A DNA stretch of 64,000 nt, from positions 93,410,501 through 93,474,500 of the forward strand of contig CM032233.1 in the NCBI GenBank assembly GCA_019009955.1, read 5' to 3'. Origin of the DNA: Riptortus pedestris. Its lineage: Eukaryota; Arthropoda; Insecta; Hemiptera; Alydidae. Below the pieces are notes generated by a model, which saw only the letters and a list, made by a program, of their open reading frames with translations, was not told where the DNA came from and ran no database searches. This document shows, piece by piece, positions 45,587 to 56,483 of this stretch (position 1 is the stretch's first letter; each line of letters starts with the position of its first letter). A program made the position numbers and the translations under genes.

Positions 45587-45859
45587 ATGCCTTTTAACAG
45601 ATCACCATCTCATTTTCAGTATTGTCCTCTATGCTTCATGGAGAATGACATTAGGGATCCTCTGTTCCAGTGCATCATATGTGAACGCATATTCCACGCA
45701 GCGTGCATAGATTTACACACGGAAGAATCTGGAGACCTAAGCAGTGAGGAGGATCCATACATTTGCATTGATTGTATTTACCCTGAAGAGAAGGATGAGA
45801 ATGACAAAAAAACTGAGCAAGTCCAACCGGAAAGCTCTCAGGACACCAAGAAAAAATAA
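45587..45859 (+). CDS. Small PHD-finger protein (45.6-kb copy)
   Basis: 90 residues, MPFNRSPSH start, complete finger: CPLC, CIIC, FHAAC and CIDC with Tyr two before the seventh ligand. Between the first two ligand pairs it has MENDIRDPLFQ, so the usual GV/GL-DLL core is altered. The tail (PEEKDENDKKTEQVQ, ending DTKKK) is charged but less acidic. It has no close partner elsewhere in the window. A GTGAGT donor at 45886 and acceptor at 46715-46717 enclose an 832-bp 3'UTR intron that contains a complete SINE. Confidence 0.65.
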   Translation: MPFNRSPSHFQYCPLCFMENDIRDPLFQCIICERIFHAACIDLHTEESGDLSSEEDPYICIDCIYPEEKDENDKKTEQVQPESSQDTKKK

Positions 45860-46035
45860 TGGCATTTCTCCCCTTGCACAGATATGTGAGTTCAATTTGT
45901 ATACATATTTTACAATCATTCTTATTTTACACTTTGTCCGTCTTTATATACAATTCAATAATTTAAAGTATTCTGAAGTAGTTTTCTGAAATTTTCAATA
46001 AAAAATATACAAACTTCTTTTCTAACTCATATCAT

Positions 46036-46266
46036 AGTTATTGTTATTTATTTATTTACGTCCACTTTATGCTACTATAGCTAATTGGGATGGGTTATCT
46101 ACAGGTTACCACCTTTTTCTAGCCAGGGTGGAAATAAGGAATTTATTTAATGAGTCCTTCACTAAATAAATTTCTACTGCCCAGGGTGGGAATCGAACCC
46201 GTCACTCTCGGTTTACCATGCGAGTTTAAGACCAACACCTTAACTCACACAGCCAACCTGAGCCCC
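46036..46266 (-). mobile_element. Complete tRNA-derived SINE with target duplication
   Basis: On the minus strand it has an A-box-like TGGCTGTGTGAGTTA (46241-46255) and a perfect B box GGGTTCGATTCCC (46188-46200), then the body and an AT-rich tail (AATAAATAAATAACAATAAC). It is flanked by AACTCATATCAT (46024-46035) and AATTCATATCAT (46267-46278), a 12-bp target duplication with one mismatch. This is the best-preserved copy and defines the family. Confidence 0.85.
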
Positions 46267-46717
46267 AATTCATATCATGACATACTAGTGAGTATGATAA
46301 TTATGATTCTCAAGTAAATATTTTATTTTTCAAAACAAAAACGACAATGGTTTATTATTTGAGTTAAGACGACGATTAAGGAATATAACAGTTTCTGGTA
46401 AAATAAAATGATATCTACTTCACAATATTTTATTTCAAATGCTATGTACTTGAACACCATAAAAATCAGGAATTGTTAGTCCTTTACAACTATGAGGATA
46501 TCATAAAATTGTGGCTGGGTCATGCATATAGCATAGTGGAATCAATTGGAATTCTGTACCATTATTTAATACTTATTGTCTTGATCCTTATGTTCTAATC
46601 TGGACACTATGCTATTGAAAGTAATTTCTTTCATGTATTCTCTTTTCTCTTCATTCAATTTATGTAATTAAATCAATTATATTATGATTTTTTAATAAAT
46701 TTATATTTATTTTTCAG

Positions 46718-46945
46718 GTCTCTCCTTGGAATATTTCTTAGTGCTTCAAAATTTAAAACATGGCAGTCTACAACAAGTGTATGAAATGGCTTTGTTACTT
46801 CGACCAAAACAGCTACGTCCTAATATAAACTTTCTAACCTATCAATTGACTTCATAGTTAGGAGATTCATTTAAAATCAGTGTGCATTTTATTTTAATAT
46901 TGTTCATGTTTTATTACTAATTTAATAAATTTGAAATATTTGTTC
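46718..46945 (+). other. 3' untranslated exon (45.6-kb PHD unit)
   Basis: TTTTTCAG|GTCTCTCCTTGG with the ACATGGCAGTCTACAAC block and an ATTTAATAAATTTG poly(A) signal. Confidence 0.5.
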
Positions 46946-47387
46946 TGTCTTAATTTTTCATATGAGGCTTCTTGGCAAGAATAACATATTTTCAACTTCT
47001 TGATATTATAATGAAAATATAAGCCATTTTTATTTCTTTGCTCAATGTAATGAATGTATAATATTCGCAAAAGATTTACTTTTCAGATTTCAATGTAATT
47101 ATCGTTTTTCTCCACTGTGAACCCATTTCCCTAGTTCTGGTATATCATACGTTTGTATATATGTACATCTGTACATATCTCAGAAACGACCCGCCTATAT
47201 TGAAATTTCTTATTTACAATTGTTGAAACACCTAGTTTTACTCTTCCTCATTTGTTTGTAATAGATTAAGGAGGTAGATGGGCTATAGAAAGAGGGATGA
47301 CCGATTTCTCTTTATTTATTAAGGATACAGATGATTTGTATATGTCCTTTCTTGATTATCATTAAGATATCTATAAATTATGTTATT
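46946..47387 (+). other. Downstream unit flank, no gene seen
   Basis: Shared flank with the AATAGATTAAGGAGGTAGATGG stretch. Closest to 12.36-12.76 and 58.58-58.98 kb. Confidence 0.45.
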
Positions 47388-47613
47388 TTAATATTGTCAA
47401 AACTGCCGGTAGATGCAGTCATTACTGCCTAATCGTCGAGTACATGTGACAGAGCTTTTGGTGTGATGGTACAATCCTCAAACCTGCCGATAGTTGTATT
47501 TCAACTAACGACAAGCTTGAGGATGGTCTCATCACACTGAAAGCACTTTCCATATGCACTCAATAATTATCTTGTAATAACGGAATCTACAGACAGATTT
47601 TACAATAGTATTA
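47388..47613. repeat. Foldback hairpin element
   Basis: Full-length self-complementary copy: ATTGTCAAAACTGCCGGTAG at the left against CTACAGACAGATTTTACAAT at the right, with loop TAGTTGTATTTCAACTA. Pairing runs nearly from end to end. Confidence 0.8.
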
Positions 47614-48145
47614 TATTCTCTGGCAGAACCAACCCACTACTTGATATGCCATTCCCCATGTTCATTGCTGATTGCACTAGGGTAAACAGGAAAGAAAGCC
47701 AGGTGTCAGTCTAAAAAATGTGCATTGAGGTGAGATACTTGTTACACTTTGAAACTAAATAGATTTCCCAAGTGCTAGGAATGATACACTGAAAAAACAA
47801 TCTCAAATTCTATTTTATATTTTACTTCAAATAGATGTTTTTCCTTCTCCTTCTTTATATCACACCTTTTTTTTCTGAGATCCATAGTTTAATTTTTAAA
47901 ATAAAATATTTACAACATTCTTAGATATTTTCAACATACCTAAATAGGATTTTTCCCATATTCTTTTATTTTCTCATCGAGAATATGTCTTTTTAGTGAC
48001 AAGCAATAGTCAGCAATAACTGGATCATTTCATTTTCCTATTCCATAGGCAACCTATTTAAACAAGACTGAAAATTTAAGCTTGATGTGAGTTGGTCAGG
48101 GATACATTACCTTATGCAAAAGTCTCATCCATAAGAGTGAGACAG
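47614..48145. other. Unit spacer, no gene seen
   Basis: Contains flank motifs shared with 13.56-13.8 and 59.63-59.9 kb (TTTAAGCTTGATGTGAGTTGG). Confidence 0.4.
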
Positions 48146-48149
48146 AGTA

Positions 48150-48760
48150 TTTCCAGAGTAGAGGGAAGTAGATTGTCATGAGGGCAGCATTATAGATATA
48201 GGTAAGAAAGAGGATAGCCTTTTTCGGAAGATTTTGAAGAATGCGAGAGGTAATTAGGTCATAACCAGGTGCCTTGTTGGGAGGGAGTTTGTTAATGATA
48301 TTAATAACTTCAGAAGGATTGAATGCTGGAGGAGGAATCAATAAGGGAAGAGGTATGTCCAGTTGATTGGCGACAAAGGAAGAATGACGGGGGTCTTGGA
48401 TACGTCATGCGGAGTAAACACCTTGGCCATGTGTTGACCAAACGTTGTTGCTACATCGTAGTCAGACTTGGCCCAGGTGCCGTCCTCACAACGTATGGGA
48501 AGACGGGAGGATTTGTAGGAGAGAAGGCGTTTGGTGGCTGTCCATAAGGAGTTATCAGAAGTGTTAAGGTTCTTGGTGTACAAATTAAAACAATCATTGT
48601 AGTAGTGAGTTAATTCTGTTTTGAGTTTTCTGGTTAGTTGGTTCAGCTTTGTCTTGTCAGAAGGATACCTTGTGCTTTGCCATATTCGTCATGCTTGTAT
48701 TTTCTTCTTTGGGTAGAGTTCGTAAATGTGATCGAAGATATGCCTCTTTTGGCAATGTGT
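48150..48760 (-). pseudogene. Jockey-like LINE fragment (copy in U2')
   Basis: Same pre-RT and RT fingers (RLPIRCEDGTWA, NKAPGYDLI) as 6365-7290. The frame is broken by a small deletion near 48400, and the part beyond KYSVS is replaced by unrelated unit sequence at about 48146. Confidence 0.75.
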
Positions 48761-48769
48761 TTGCCTACT

Positions 48770-48865
48770 AAATAAAATCCTTCATCCCATTATGGCTAGA
48801 TACTGTGGTAACCAGTAAATAGCCCACCATGATTAGCCTCAGTAGCTCAAAGTGAACATTAACAC
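48770..48865 (+). repeat. SINE body fragment (copy in U2')
   Basis: Matches 7291-7395, including the abutment on the LINE fragment. Confidence 0.6.
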
Positions 48866-48924
48866 TATTATGAACTAGTTTTAAAATATATTCATTGTTA
48901 AATAAAGTAAGAATGAGAACTTTA

Positions 48925-49310
48925 TAGAAAATAAAAATGCCTAAAGTTATTCACCCAAAAAAATCAATATATTTATTTCACTATGACATTTCGTAATATA
49001 TATTGGCCATCTTCAGATGAACCTTCATCACAATCATAAAATATACATAATCCATATGAAGAACATGACCAGTTCACTGTCAATATCACTTAAAAATAAT
49101 TATAAAAAGTCAACTTATTTAACTTATTACATAGTGCTTAAATGGACATGTATAGATGATCTATATTAATATTAAATGATTCTGATAAAGGTTTATCTGA
49201 AGATGACAGTATAGGCCGAAACGTCATAGTGAAATAAATATATTGATAATTTTAGGGGGATTTCCTATAAGTATTTCATTTACCCCAAAAATTGGAAAAC
49301 TGAAATTAAT
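48925..49310. mobile_element. Inverted-repeat element, Penelope-like candidate (copy in U2')
   Basis: Arms TCACTATGACATTTCG...CATCTTCAGATGAACC and ATCTGAAGATGACAGTATAGG...CGAAACGTCATAGTGAAAT. The right arm has the best match to a CTGAAGA...CCGAAACG core. Confidence 0.5.
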
Positions 49311-49536
49311 AATAATTTATTCCTAGTTTGAAATATAATACTGGAGGGAGCCGGTAATATCAAAGGATTGTGCTAATGAATAAAGCCAGTTTGTTATCAT
49401 AGGTAAACAATCATGAGCCTCAGAACTTATGGGACTCTCATTTTCAATGAGGGCATTATTAGTTTTTCATTAACTATAACTAAACATTTTATTACATTTG
49501 TAAGCATTCATTGTTTCTTATTAATAATCTGAACCA

Positions 49537-49549
49537 TGGGACCTTCCCA
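49537..49549 (+). promoter_or_regulatory. TGGGACCTTCCCA palindrome upstream of PHD copy at 49.7 kb
   Basis: Same variant centre as in the paired copy at 8082. Confidence 0.4.
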
Positions 49550-49665
49550 CGGTCTACTCCCCCCCCTCCCTCACCTCATATCTGAAGCTGGCCAGTTCCT
49601 TGCCTACCTCCAAAGAGCACACAACACTTGTCAACGTCATCTACTTGCTTATCGATTTATCAGAG

Positions 49666-49938
49666 ATGCCTTTTGACAGATCACCATCTGATTTTTTAAG
49701 TTGCCCATTATGCTTCTTGGGGTACGACATTGGGCTTGATCTACTAAAGTGCCTCATATGTGATCGCATTTTCCACAAGGAGTGTGTAGATTTACACAGA
49801 GAAGAAGTTGGAGAGCCGACAATTGAGCAGATTGTATATATTTGTGATGATTGTATGTATCCTGAAGAGGACGATGAGGAGCCAGAAGAGAACGAGCAAG
49901 CCCAACCGGAAAGTTCCCAGAACACCAAGCAGAAGTAA
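49666..49938 (+). CDS. Small PHD-finger protein (49.7-kb copy)
   Basis: 90 residues with a complete finger: CPLC, CLIC, FHKEC and CDDC with Tyr two before the seventh ligand. It differs from 8227-8499 by Met to Ile before FHKEC and by one Glu to Asp in the tail, plus one synonymous change, so the pair is a recent duplicate or recently homogenised. A GTGAGT donor at 49965 is 26 bp after the stop. The acceptor at 51990-51992 gives a 2028-bp intron. The short stop-to-junction distance should not trigger nonsense-mediated decay. Confidence 0.68.
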   Translation: MPFDRSPSDFLSCPLCFLGYDIGLDLLKCLICDRIFHKECVDLHREEVGEPTIEQIVYICDDCMYPEEDDEEPEENEQAQPESSQNTKQK

Positions 49939-50014
49939 TGGCACTTCTCCCACCACAGAGATCTGTGAGTTCAATTTATATATGTTTTTTATAATTATAT
50001 TTAATTTACAGTTT

Positions 50015-50090
50015 TCACGGTGGTAACCTGTAGATAACCTGCCCCGATTAGCCATATTAGTATTAAGTGGATGTAAATAGTAATAAACAA
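50015..50090 (+). repeat. SINE body fragment in the intron
   Basis: Duplicate of 8575-8650. Confidence 0.45.
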
Positions 50091-50299
50091 ACAATATACA
50101 GTTTTCCCATCTTTATACAAATATCAATAATTTAAAGTGTTTCCAGTTGGTGTTTAAAAATTCCAATAAAAGAAATACAAACTTCTTTTCTAACTCATGC
50201 CATGATATACATGACTGTGAGTGTAATATTATTTTTCTCAAGTAATTATTTTATTTTTCATAACAAAAATTGGGGCCATGGATCTATTATTAGAGTTAA

Positions 50300-51240
50300 C
50301 CTTTAACTACTACCATGGGTCAAAAGCGACCCGAGCATAAAATAAAAATTAAGGTTTCTCTGGTTTCTTGCTAGGCAGCGCCACCAGGTACCGTGTATTC
50401 TCCTCTTAGTAACAGCTGTTACAGTTAACCTATTCGTCTTGTTTCTGAGATTACCTGTGTCTGTCTAATTAACGTTTTGGGGTCATTTTTGACCCATGGT
50501 AGTAATTACCTTATTAAAATGTTGCTTAAAGTATTCATAGTGATATGGCTAATGAGGGTTTTATTGTGGATGGGAGACATAAGGATTGGTTGGCATATAT
50601 GATCAAAGTTGATGGAAATCAGAATCCTGTGTCTGATGATAAGGAGGATCTCATGAGTAATTATAGTGGCAATCAGTCCATTCGTTCTGATCATGATACA
50701 GATTCAGAAATACAGCTAAATGAGGATGAATTGTGCAAAATGTCTGACCAGAAACCTTCAACATATGAAATAAATGTAATAACACAGGTTGCAAAAATCA
50801 CTTTGAATCTAAATGTCTCTGCCGAAACTGTGAAGATAAAATTTTAATGTATTTTTTAGTGTACTAGCCCATCACAGTTTCTTTATTATTTAAGATATTG
50901 AATTACTTCCAGTTTCGGAACGAGCAGAATACCCTTAAATATGATAAGAAGAAAGATGGCCCCCTTAAAATTCATTTTTACATGCTGATTTTTATACTAT
51001 TTGAAGACTTGGATTTTTTTTGCACTTTTTTTTTTCTAATTCAAATAAGTTTTTTTTAGAAAGTGTAAAAACAAGTAATTTTTATTGTATTTGTATTTTA
51101 AAATGTGTCACGTTTGTTACGCATTCCATTAAAAAATTATATTAAAAAAATTTAGTTACAAATTTTAAACTTTCTTGTGTGGGTCATAAGAGACCCATGG
51201 TAGTACTTATGTAACTTTAAAACATGGTAGTAGCTAAAAG
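50300..51240 (+). mobile_element. piggyBac-type internally deleted element (copy in U2')
   Basis: TTAA at 50296-50299 and 51241-51244, with inverted CCTTTAACTACTACCATG ends. The transposase remnant (50545-50847) starts at an acceptable ATG with ANEGFIVDGRHKDW and diverges in frame at its end (YEINVITQV). Confidence 0.88.
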
Positions 51241-51424
51241 TTAAGACAACCTAAAGACATGTCAAAAATATACTTTCTAGAATGAAATACCTCTAAGGTA
51301 TATTACAACTTCTGGTACAATGATATATCTTTCACAATATCTTATTTTAAATATGTGCTTGAACGCCATAAAAATAAAGTCCTTTACAACTGTGAGGATA
51401 TAATGAAATTCATAAAAATTGGCA

Positions 51425-51653
51425 GTCTTTGATGAGCAAGGTTCGCTAGGATGGGTCCAGCGGAGATCCATTCGAAAGTCATAGATCGATAGATTCATGA
51501 ATCAATAAGAGCAGGAAGATGAAGACTAAGGTGCATGGACAGCATGGAACTAGACTCGAGGACACTACTCAACACCCCACATTGGAAAACTGCAGCTCAG
51601 GACCTGGTGAAGACAATTGGGAGAGGCCAAGACCTAGTGATGGGTTATTGCAC

Positions 51654-51655
<2 letters not shown>
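51425..51655 (+). pseudogene. LINE tail fragment plus (AT)n expansion
   Basis: Same intronic LINE tail as 9985-10215. An (AT)n tract of about 50 bp (51655-51706) is inserted at its end and is absent from the 10-kb copy, where only a short ATATAT remains. Confidence 0.6.
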
Positions 51656-51708
<53 letters not shown>

Positions 51709-51992
51709 CTATTAGGAAATTATGTTATTGTTGCATTTGGAATCAAATACTGTGAAAGAGTTCAGCATTATAAAGTTGAAACTTAACATAGTGGGATCAA
51801 TCAGAATTTTCTATCATCATTTAATACTCACATTATCTTGATTATTTATCAGTCTTTATATTGTAATAAGGACAATCTCTTATTGAAATCAACTTCCTCC
51901 CTTATTTTCATCCCCCCCTCCCCCTACATTCAATATAATTAATTAAATCAATAATATTCTCCCATTTTAATAAATTTATGTATATTTTTCAG

Positions 51993-52215
51993 GTCACTTT
52001 TGGAATACTTCTTAGTGGTTCAAAATTAAAACATGGCAGTCTACAACATATGAATGAAATGGTTTATTTCTTCAAACAAAACAGTTACACCATAATATAA
52101 GCTTTCTAATCAAGATGATGCATATTTATTTCATGATCAGTCATTGAAATCAGTGTTATTTTATTTTAATATTGTCTATGTTTTATTGGAAATTTAATAA
52201 ATTCAAAATTTGTGT
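51993..52215 (+). other. 3' untranslated exon (49.7-kb PHD unit)
   Basis: TTTTTCAG|GTCACTTTTGGAATAC, ending near ATTTAATAAATTCAAA. Confidence 0.55.
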
Positions 52216-52554
52216 TCAACATTACTAAAATGAGTGAACTAATGCTAAGTAAAATTAACTCAGAAATTTAAAATATTTTTATAAAAATCATTCCTAATTT
52301 TATTTTAACTTTCAACATTTTTTTTTGTAGCAATTGATTTGCAGCTAAAATTACTAAAGCAAAAAGTAGGGCTAATTTATTTTTGGTTTCAATACACTTT
52401 TATGATGTTACTTATGTTTTTTCTAGCTTTATATTTTGTAAAATTGGTGAAATATTGAGTATTGTACTGATCAAATAAATATTCAGAACTCAAGAATATG
52501 TAGTCGAATCTTCATTCATTACACCACATCATAAATTTATTCCAGTATCTCAAA

Positions 52555-53180
52555 TATTAATGGTTTGATGAGAACAATATATTGTATTTAAGCTCAGAAT
52601 AAGATGTTTCATGATTTTTTAGCTTATTGTTAACGTGAAATGAGTAGAAGTAGAGTTTTACGGAAGGCTGAAATCTACAATAAGAAAACACATCAATTCA
52701 AATGTCAATTGAACTTACCTAGATGAAAAAAATCAGATTTGTTTAAATTTATACAGATACCTCAAATGGCCACAAGTTTTTTTTTTTTCATCATTACCAA
52801 ACTCAATATTTAAACACTTTATGTAAAAATTATGATCACGCTTTGCAGTGAAAAAAATTGGACAAGGAAAGTGAGTGCAAGCTCAAATATTCGAAATAAT
52901 TCAGTTATGAGTGCGAATGAAAAACAATGCATAACTAATCTTATAAGTCAATTAATGTTCTGCAATTGTTGTCTCATTTCGCACTTCTGTAACTCAAACA
53001 TTAAGTGAGTTATTTGTATTGTGTTTTGTATTTCTTTCAGCCTTCAGTAAGCCCATGCTAATACTCAACTGCCATTAACAATAAGCCAATATATCATGAA
53101 TTGCCTTATTCTAACCATCAATATGATGTATTGCTCTCTTCGAACCAATACTATGTGAAGATTACTTGGATTAATGGTAA
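52555..53180. repeat. Long-inverted-repeat element
   Basis: Arms of about 130 bp: the left arm runs TTTGATGAGAACAATATATT...GGAAGGCTGAAA; the right arm is TTTCAGCCTTCAGTAAGCCC...AACAATAAGCC and beyond, in inverse orientation. Fragments of the family occur at 15.4, 34.3, 45.0 and 55.3-56.8 kb. No coding capacity. Confidence 0.6.
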
Positions 53181-53322
53181 CCTGTGATGCCATCAATTAC
53201 TATTTTATGTTTTAACTGTGAAATTTTAATTTGATTAACACTATATATATTATTTAACTGTTACATGCAAATCTATAGATTATATCTGGTAATGAACAAA
53301 ATCAGATCAAGACAGGTGCGAG

Positions 53323-54209
53323 TTAACCCCCTATAAGGCACTGGCCATTTTCTAAAAATGGTTTTACAGAGTCTGTAAATGACTATTAATAATAAGAATT
53401 TTTTTTTAAAAAATTGGAGAATAAGTTATTGGAGAGCTCATGATAGCGGTCCTTGCCCGTTAAGGGGGTCAACCTGCCTTGGGACTACCGATTGATGGAC
53501 GCCAGAATTCTACCTGTCTCCTCCTCCGGTAGGGAAAGGGTTTGACTCATTGTCTGCTCCTGTTCTTTATGTATACAACTGAATATTTTCTGCAAATATT
53601 TTTGCATTAAATGTTTAATTGTTTCAGAAAAGACATGTAATGTTTGTTATTAATCTAATAAACATATTTGAGAATACTAAATTGGTATAAAATATAATTT
53701 ACTTATAGTGTCGAATTTGATTGTTTAACATGTAAACATAGTAAAAAAAAAATGCTATAAGCAAATGAAAAATAAATACTCCTGATTTTCTATATGGAAA
53801 AATTGTAATAATGGAAGGGTAGAGCCGTATTTTTTTAATTACTTGACATAGAACAGACATGCAACAAAACATTAATTTATATTTACTGAAACATGATCAA
53901 AAATATCTTAGTAAAGTATTACATTCCTTTTTGGTGGAGTAAAAGGAGAAGAATGAAGGTGGCAACAGGTAATCCACTGTGAGCGTCCAAATGAGTACTA
54001 ACTGAGCAGGTACCTGGAATGGGCAAGAGCCGATTAAGTGGCCGGGAAGGGGGATCTCGGCTCCAGAGGGGTGAACATTCAGGAATAATTCCTTATTTTC
54101 TCCTGACATCAAGTGGACACCCTTGTAACTATTAGCAGTACTCTCAGTCCGAGTTTGAAAGAGAGCGGTAGGTGACTGCTTTAGCAGCCCTTGCCCTATA
54201 AAGGGCTAA
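53323..54209. mobile_element. piggyBac-like non-autonomous element(s), nested candidate
   Basis: Left end TTAACCCCCTATAAGGCACT. Inverse-related ends occur at 53472 (CCTTGCCCGTTAAGGGGGTC) and at 54209 (CCTTGCCCTATAAAGGGCTA). All three share TTAxCCC..TATAxGGCA-type sequence. The outer right site is CTAA instead of TTAA. This may be one 150-bp element plus a second terminus, or an 887-bp element with an internal copy of its end. No transposase is seen. Confidence 0.45.
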
Positions 54210-55309
54210 AGAACGAGTAAAAAACATAACCATGTATATCTTTGATATACATGAAATATAAAATATTATATAACCAAGTAATTTTTTTTTTGTTTTCCGG
54301 CTTCAATAAATCCCTATTCCTGCTTATGGAATTTCCTCTTTTGGTACTTTGTATCATAAAACACCTCACAACAAGCCTAAAAATCAACTCCTGCTTATAT
54401 AGCATTTTTTATTGTGACCAGGTAGAGAATAGATGGCAGCAGCCTTACGTGATGGACTTGTGGATTGTTTTTTCTGGAATTAATAGGTATTCCTGAGAAG
54501 CTACAATAGATAATACAATTAGTTTAGCTTCACAGTAAATAAAATAAAATTGGTTTTAAGAAAACTAAAATACCAGCACCTAATGTTCAAACGTAATTGT
54601 CTATCTAAAAAAAGCACATACTTATTCTTGACCTCTTAAAGAGTGGTCTCTTTACTTTTTAGTAAAAATAAACCCTATTGCTCTCTTTTCCAATTTAAAT
54701 ACTAACATGATTTAATAGCAAAAAAGTTTTCCTACTTCAGTATGTCTAGGCCTTTAGCTATTATAATTAAACAAGTTTCATCATACAGAAGACATTTTTG
54801 TGGGTCCAAGGAAGGTTGTTTATATATCTTGTTGTTAATACTTAACCCATTTATTTTCTTAACAATTATGATCCATTGCATTGAGGTAAGGTACTACAAT
54901 GATACACTGAATAATAAATCTCAAATTATATTTTACATTTCTCTCTTAGGCCACCTATCTAACACAAAGCTGAAAATTTAAGCCTGACGAGACACATTAT
55001 TTTAAATGAAAGTTGCATCAATAAGGTGAGGGTAAACTGAGAATCAGAAAATGCAGGTACCCTGGATAACATTTGATTTATAGGAATATGTATAGAACTA
55101 CAATTATAGTATATTACTTTATAAACAAATTAAGCTCCAAAAATATTTAGTGCCAGCATAATATAACAAATATACATTTGATTTTTTATTTTACACCTTC
55201 TCTAAACCCACAAGCCTTCTTGTACAATTCAGTTATTAATGGACATAACATTTAGCTTTATGAAAAATGGTTAAATATCGAGTATTGTATAAATAAAATA
55301 AAAAATGTG
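54210..55309. other. Unit spacer, no gene seen
   Basis: Includes an arm fragment of the 17.16-kb palindrome (TTGCTCTCTTTTCCAATTTAAA near 54677) and flank shared with 13.7-14.1 and 59.8-60.2 kb. Confidence 0.4.
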
Positions 55310-55525
55310 GTAATAATGGTCTTATGAGAATATTTCATCTTATTTAAGCTAGGAATGAGATATTTCATTTCTTCTTGGATCATTGGTAATGTAAAATGAA
55401 TAGACATAGGGGTTTACTGAAAGCTGAAAACAACAATAAGAGAAAATCTCAAATAACATTCGAGTTACGAAAAAAAAAAAAAATACAACAAAAATGTAAA
55501 ATATTAAATGTTTAAGAAGATTTGT

Positions 55526-56483
55526 TTTTATGTATTGTATAAGGTAATAACTGTAAGAAGACGCTAACTCACATTCGCCATTAAAACTGCTATATTGTAT
55601 ACTATCCCGTACACGTGTGTATCACGCAGTGTTGCCATTGCCTCACACACAACTATCGTACAATACCAATACATTGCATCTATATAACACTAATATTATT
55701 TATTAACCAATTATACATTAATACATATCAACTTCTCCCTTAAACAATTTGCAAAGTATATGACAAGGCAACACCTGAACATAAATGAAATGAAACTTAT
55801 ACATGAATGAATGTACATAAATGAAGTTAAATTGTATATGACAAAAATCGTAATTGAATTTATTATATTATATGAATTTATTTCATAAATCCAGTCTTTG
55901 CGTTGGTTTCCGCACCCTTGATGACTTCCTGGTAATCGGTTGTGACTGAATCCCAGGTGTACCTGTAGCTAAAGTATCAGAGGTAAGAATGTGCGGAGAA
56001 GCTTGTATACTTAAAGGATGTAGTGCAGTTGGAGAAGATCGTAATGTAGGAGATGGTTGTACTGTAGGAGATGATTGTACTATAGGAGATGATTGTACTG
56101 TAGGAGATGGTTGGGCTGTAGGAGATGATTGTATTGTAGGAGATGGTTGGGCTGTAGGAGATGATTGTATTGTAGGAGATGGTTGTATTGTAGGAGATGG
56201 TTGTATTGTAGGAGATGGTTGTGAAGGAGTATTATTGGGAGAAAATGTTCTGTGTAAATTTCTCGCCGGTGCCTCCACTTTTATGTATTGTATAAGGTAA
56301 TAACTGTAAGAAGACGCTAACTCACATTCGCCATTAAAACTGCTATATTGTATACTATCCCGTACACGTGTGTATCACGCAGTGTTGCCATTGCCTCACA
56401 CACAACTATCGTACAATACCAATACATTGCATCTATATAACACTAATATTATTTATTAACCAATTATACATTAATACATATCA
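55526..56483 (-). mobile_element. Non-autonomous copia-like LTR retrotransposon
   Basis: Two 205-bp direct repeats (55526-55730 and 56279-56483) appear identical base for base. A 5-bp target duplication TTTGT flanks the element (55521-55525 and 56484-56488). On the minus strand a polypurine tract AAGGGAGAAGT lies directly before the 3' LTR. The interior is only 548 bp and has no protease, integrase or RT. Identical LTRs indicate a recent insertion, and the internal coding remnant has a copia-type C-terminus. Confidence 0.9.
55883..56278 (-). CDS. Repeat-rich protein fragment inside the LTR element
   Basis: 131 codons, open to the LTR boundary and beginning at a GTG/TGG next to the expected primer-binding region. 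The start is therefore uncertain and translation may be fused to upstream sequence. The middle is about ten copies of a 6-residue unit (PSPTIQ, SSPTAQ). The end, ITRKSSRVRKPTQRLDL, resembles the charged linker after integrase in copia polyproteins. It is probably a relic of a polyprotein reduced to its linker and expanded by tandem duplication. No enzymatic motif is present. Confidence 0.5.
   Translation of the reverse strand: MEAPARNLHRTFSPNNTPSQPSPTIQPSPTIQPSPTIQSSPTAQPSPTIQSSPTAQPSPTVQSSPIVQSSPTVQPSPTLRSSPTALHPLSIQASPHILTSDTLATGTPGIQSQPITRKSSRVRKPTQRLDL

Larger units (their letters stand above)
48146..52640 (+). repeat. Duplicated block U2' (pairs with 6.67-11.17 kb)
   Basis: Contains in the same order the Jockey-like LINE fragment, SINE body, inverted-repeat element, PHD gene, piggyBac derivative, LINE tail and 3' exon. 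It differs by small indels, including an (AT)n expansion at 51655-51706. Confidence 0.88.

Noticed and set aside
46188..46260. Possible tRNA gene
   Set aside because: The A and B boxes are present, but the sequence does not form a complete cloverleaf and continues into a SINE body with target duplication.
55989..56300. Gly-Asp-Cys repeat frame on the plus strand (VGDGCTVGDD)
   Set aside because: It is the reverse strand of the PSPTIQ tandem repeat. The minus frame ends in a copia-like linker and matches the polypurine-tract orientation.
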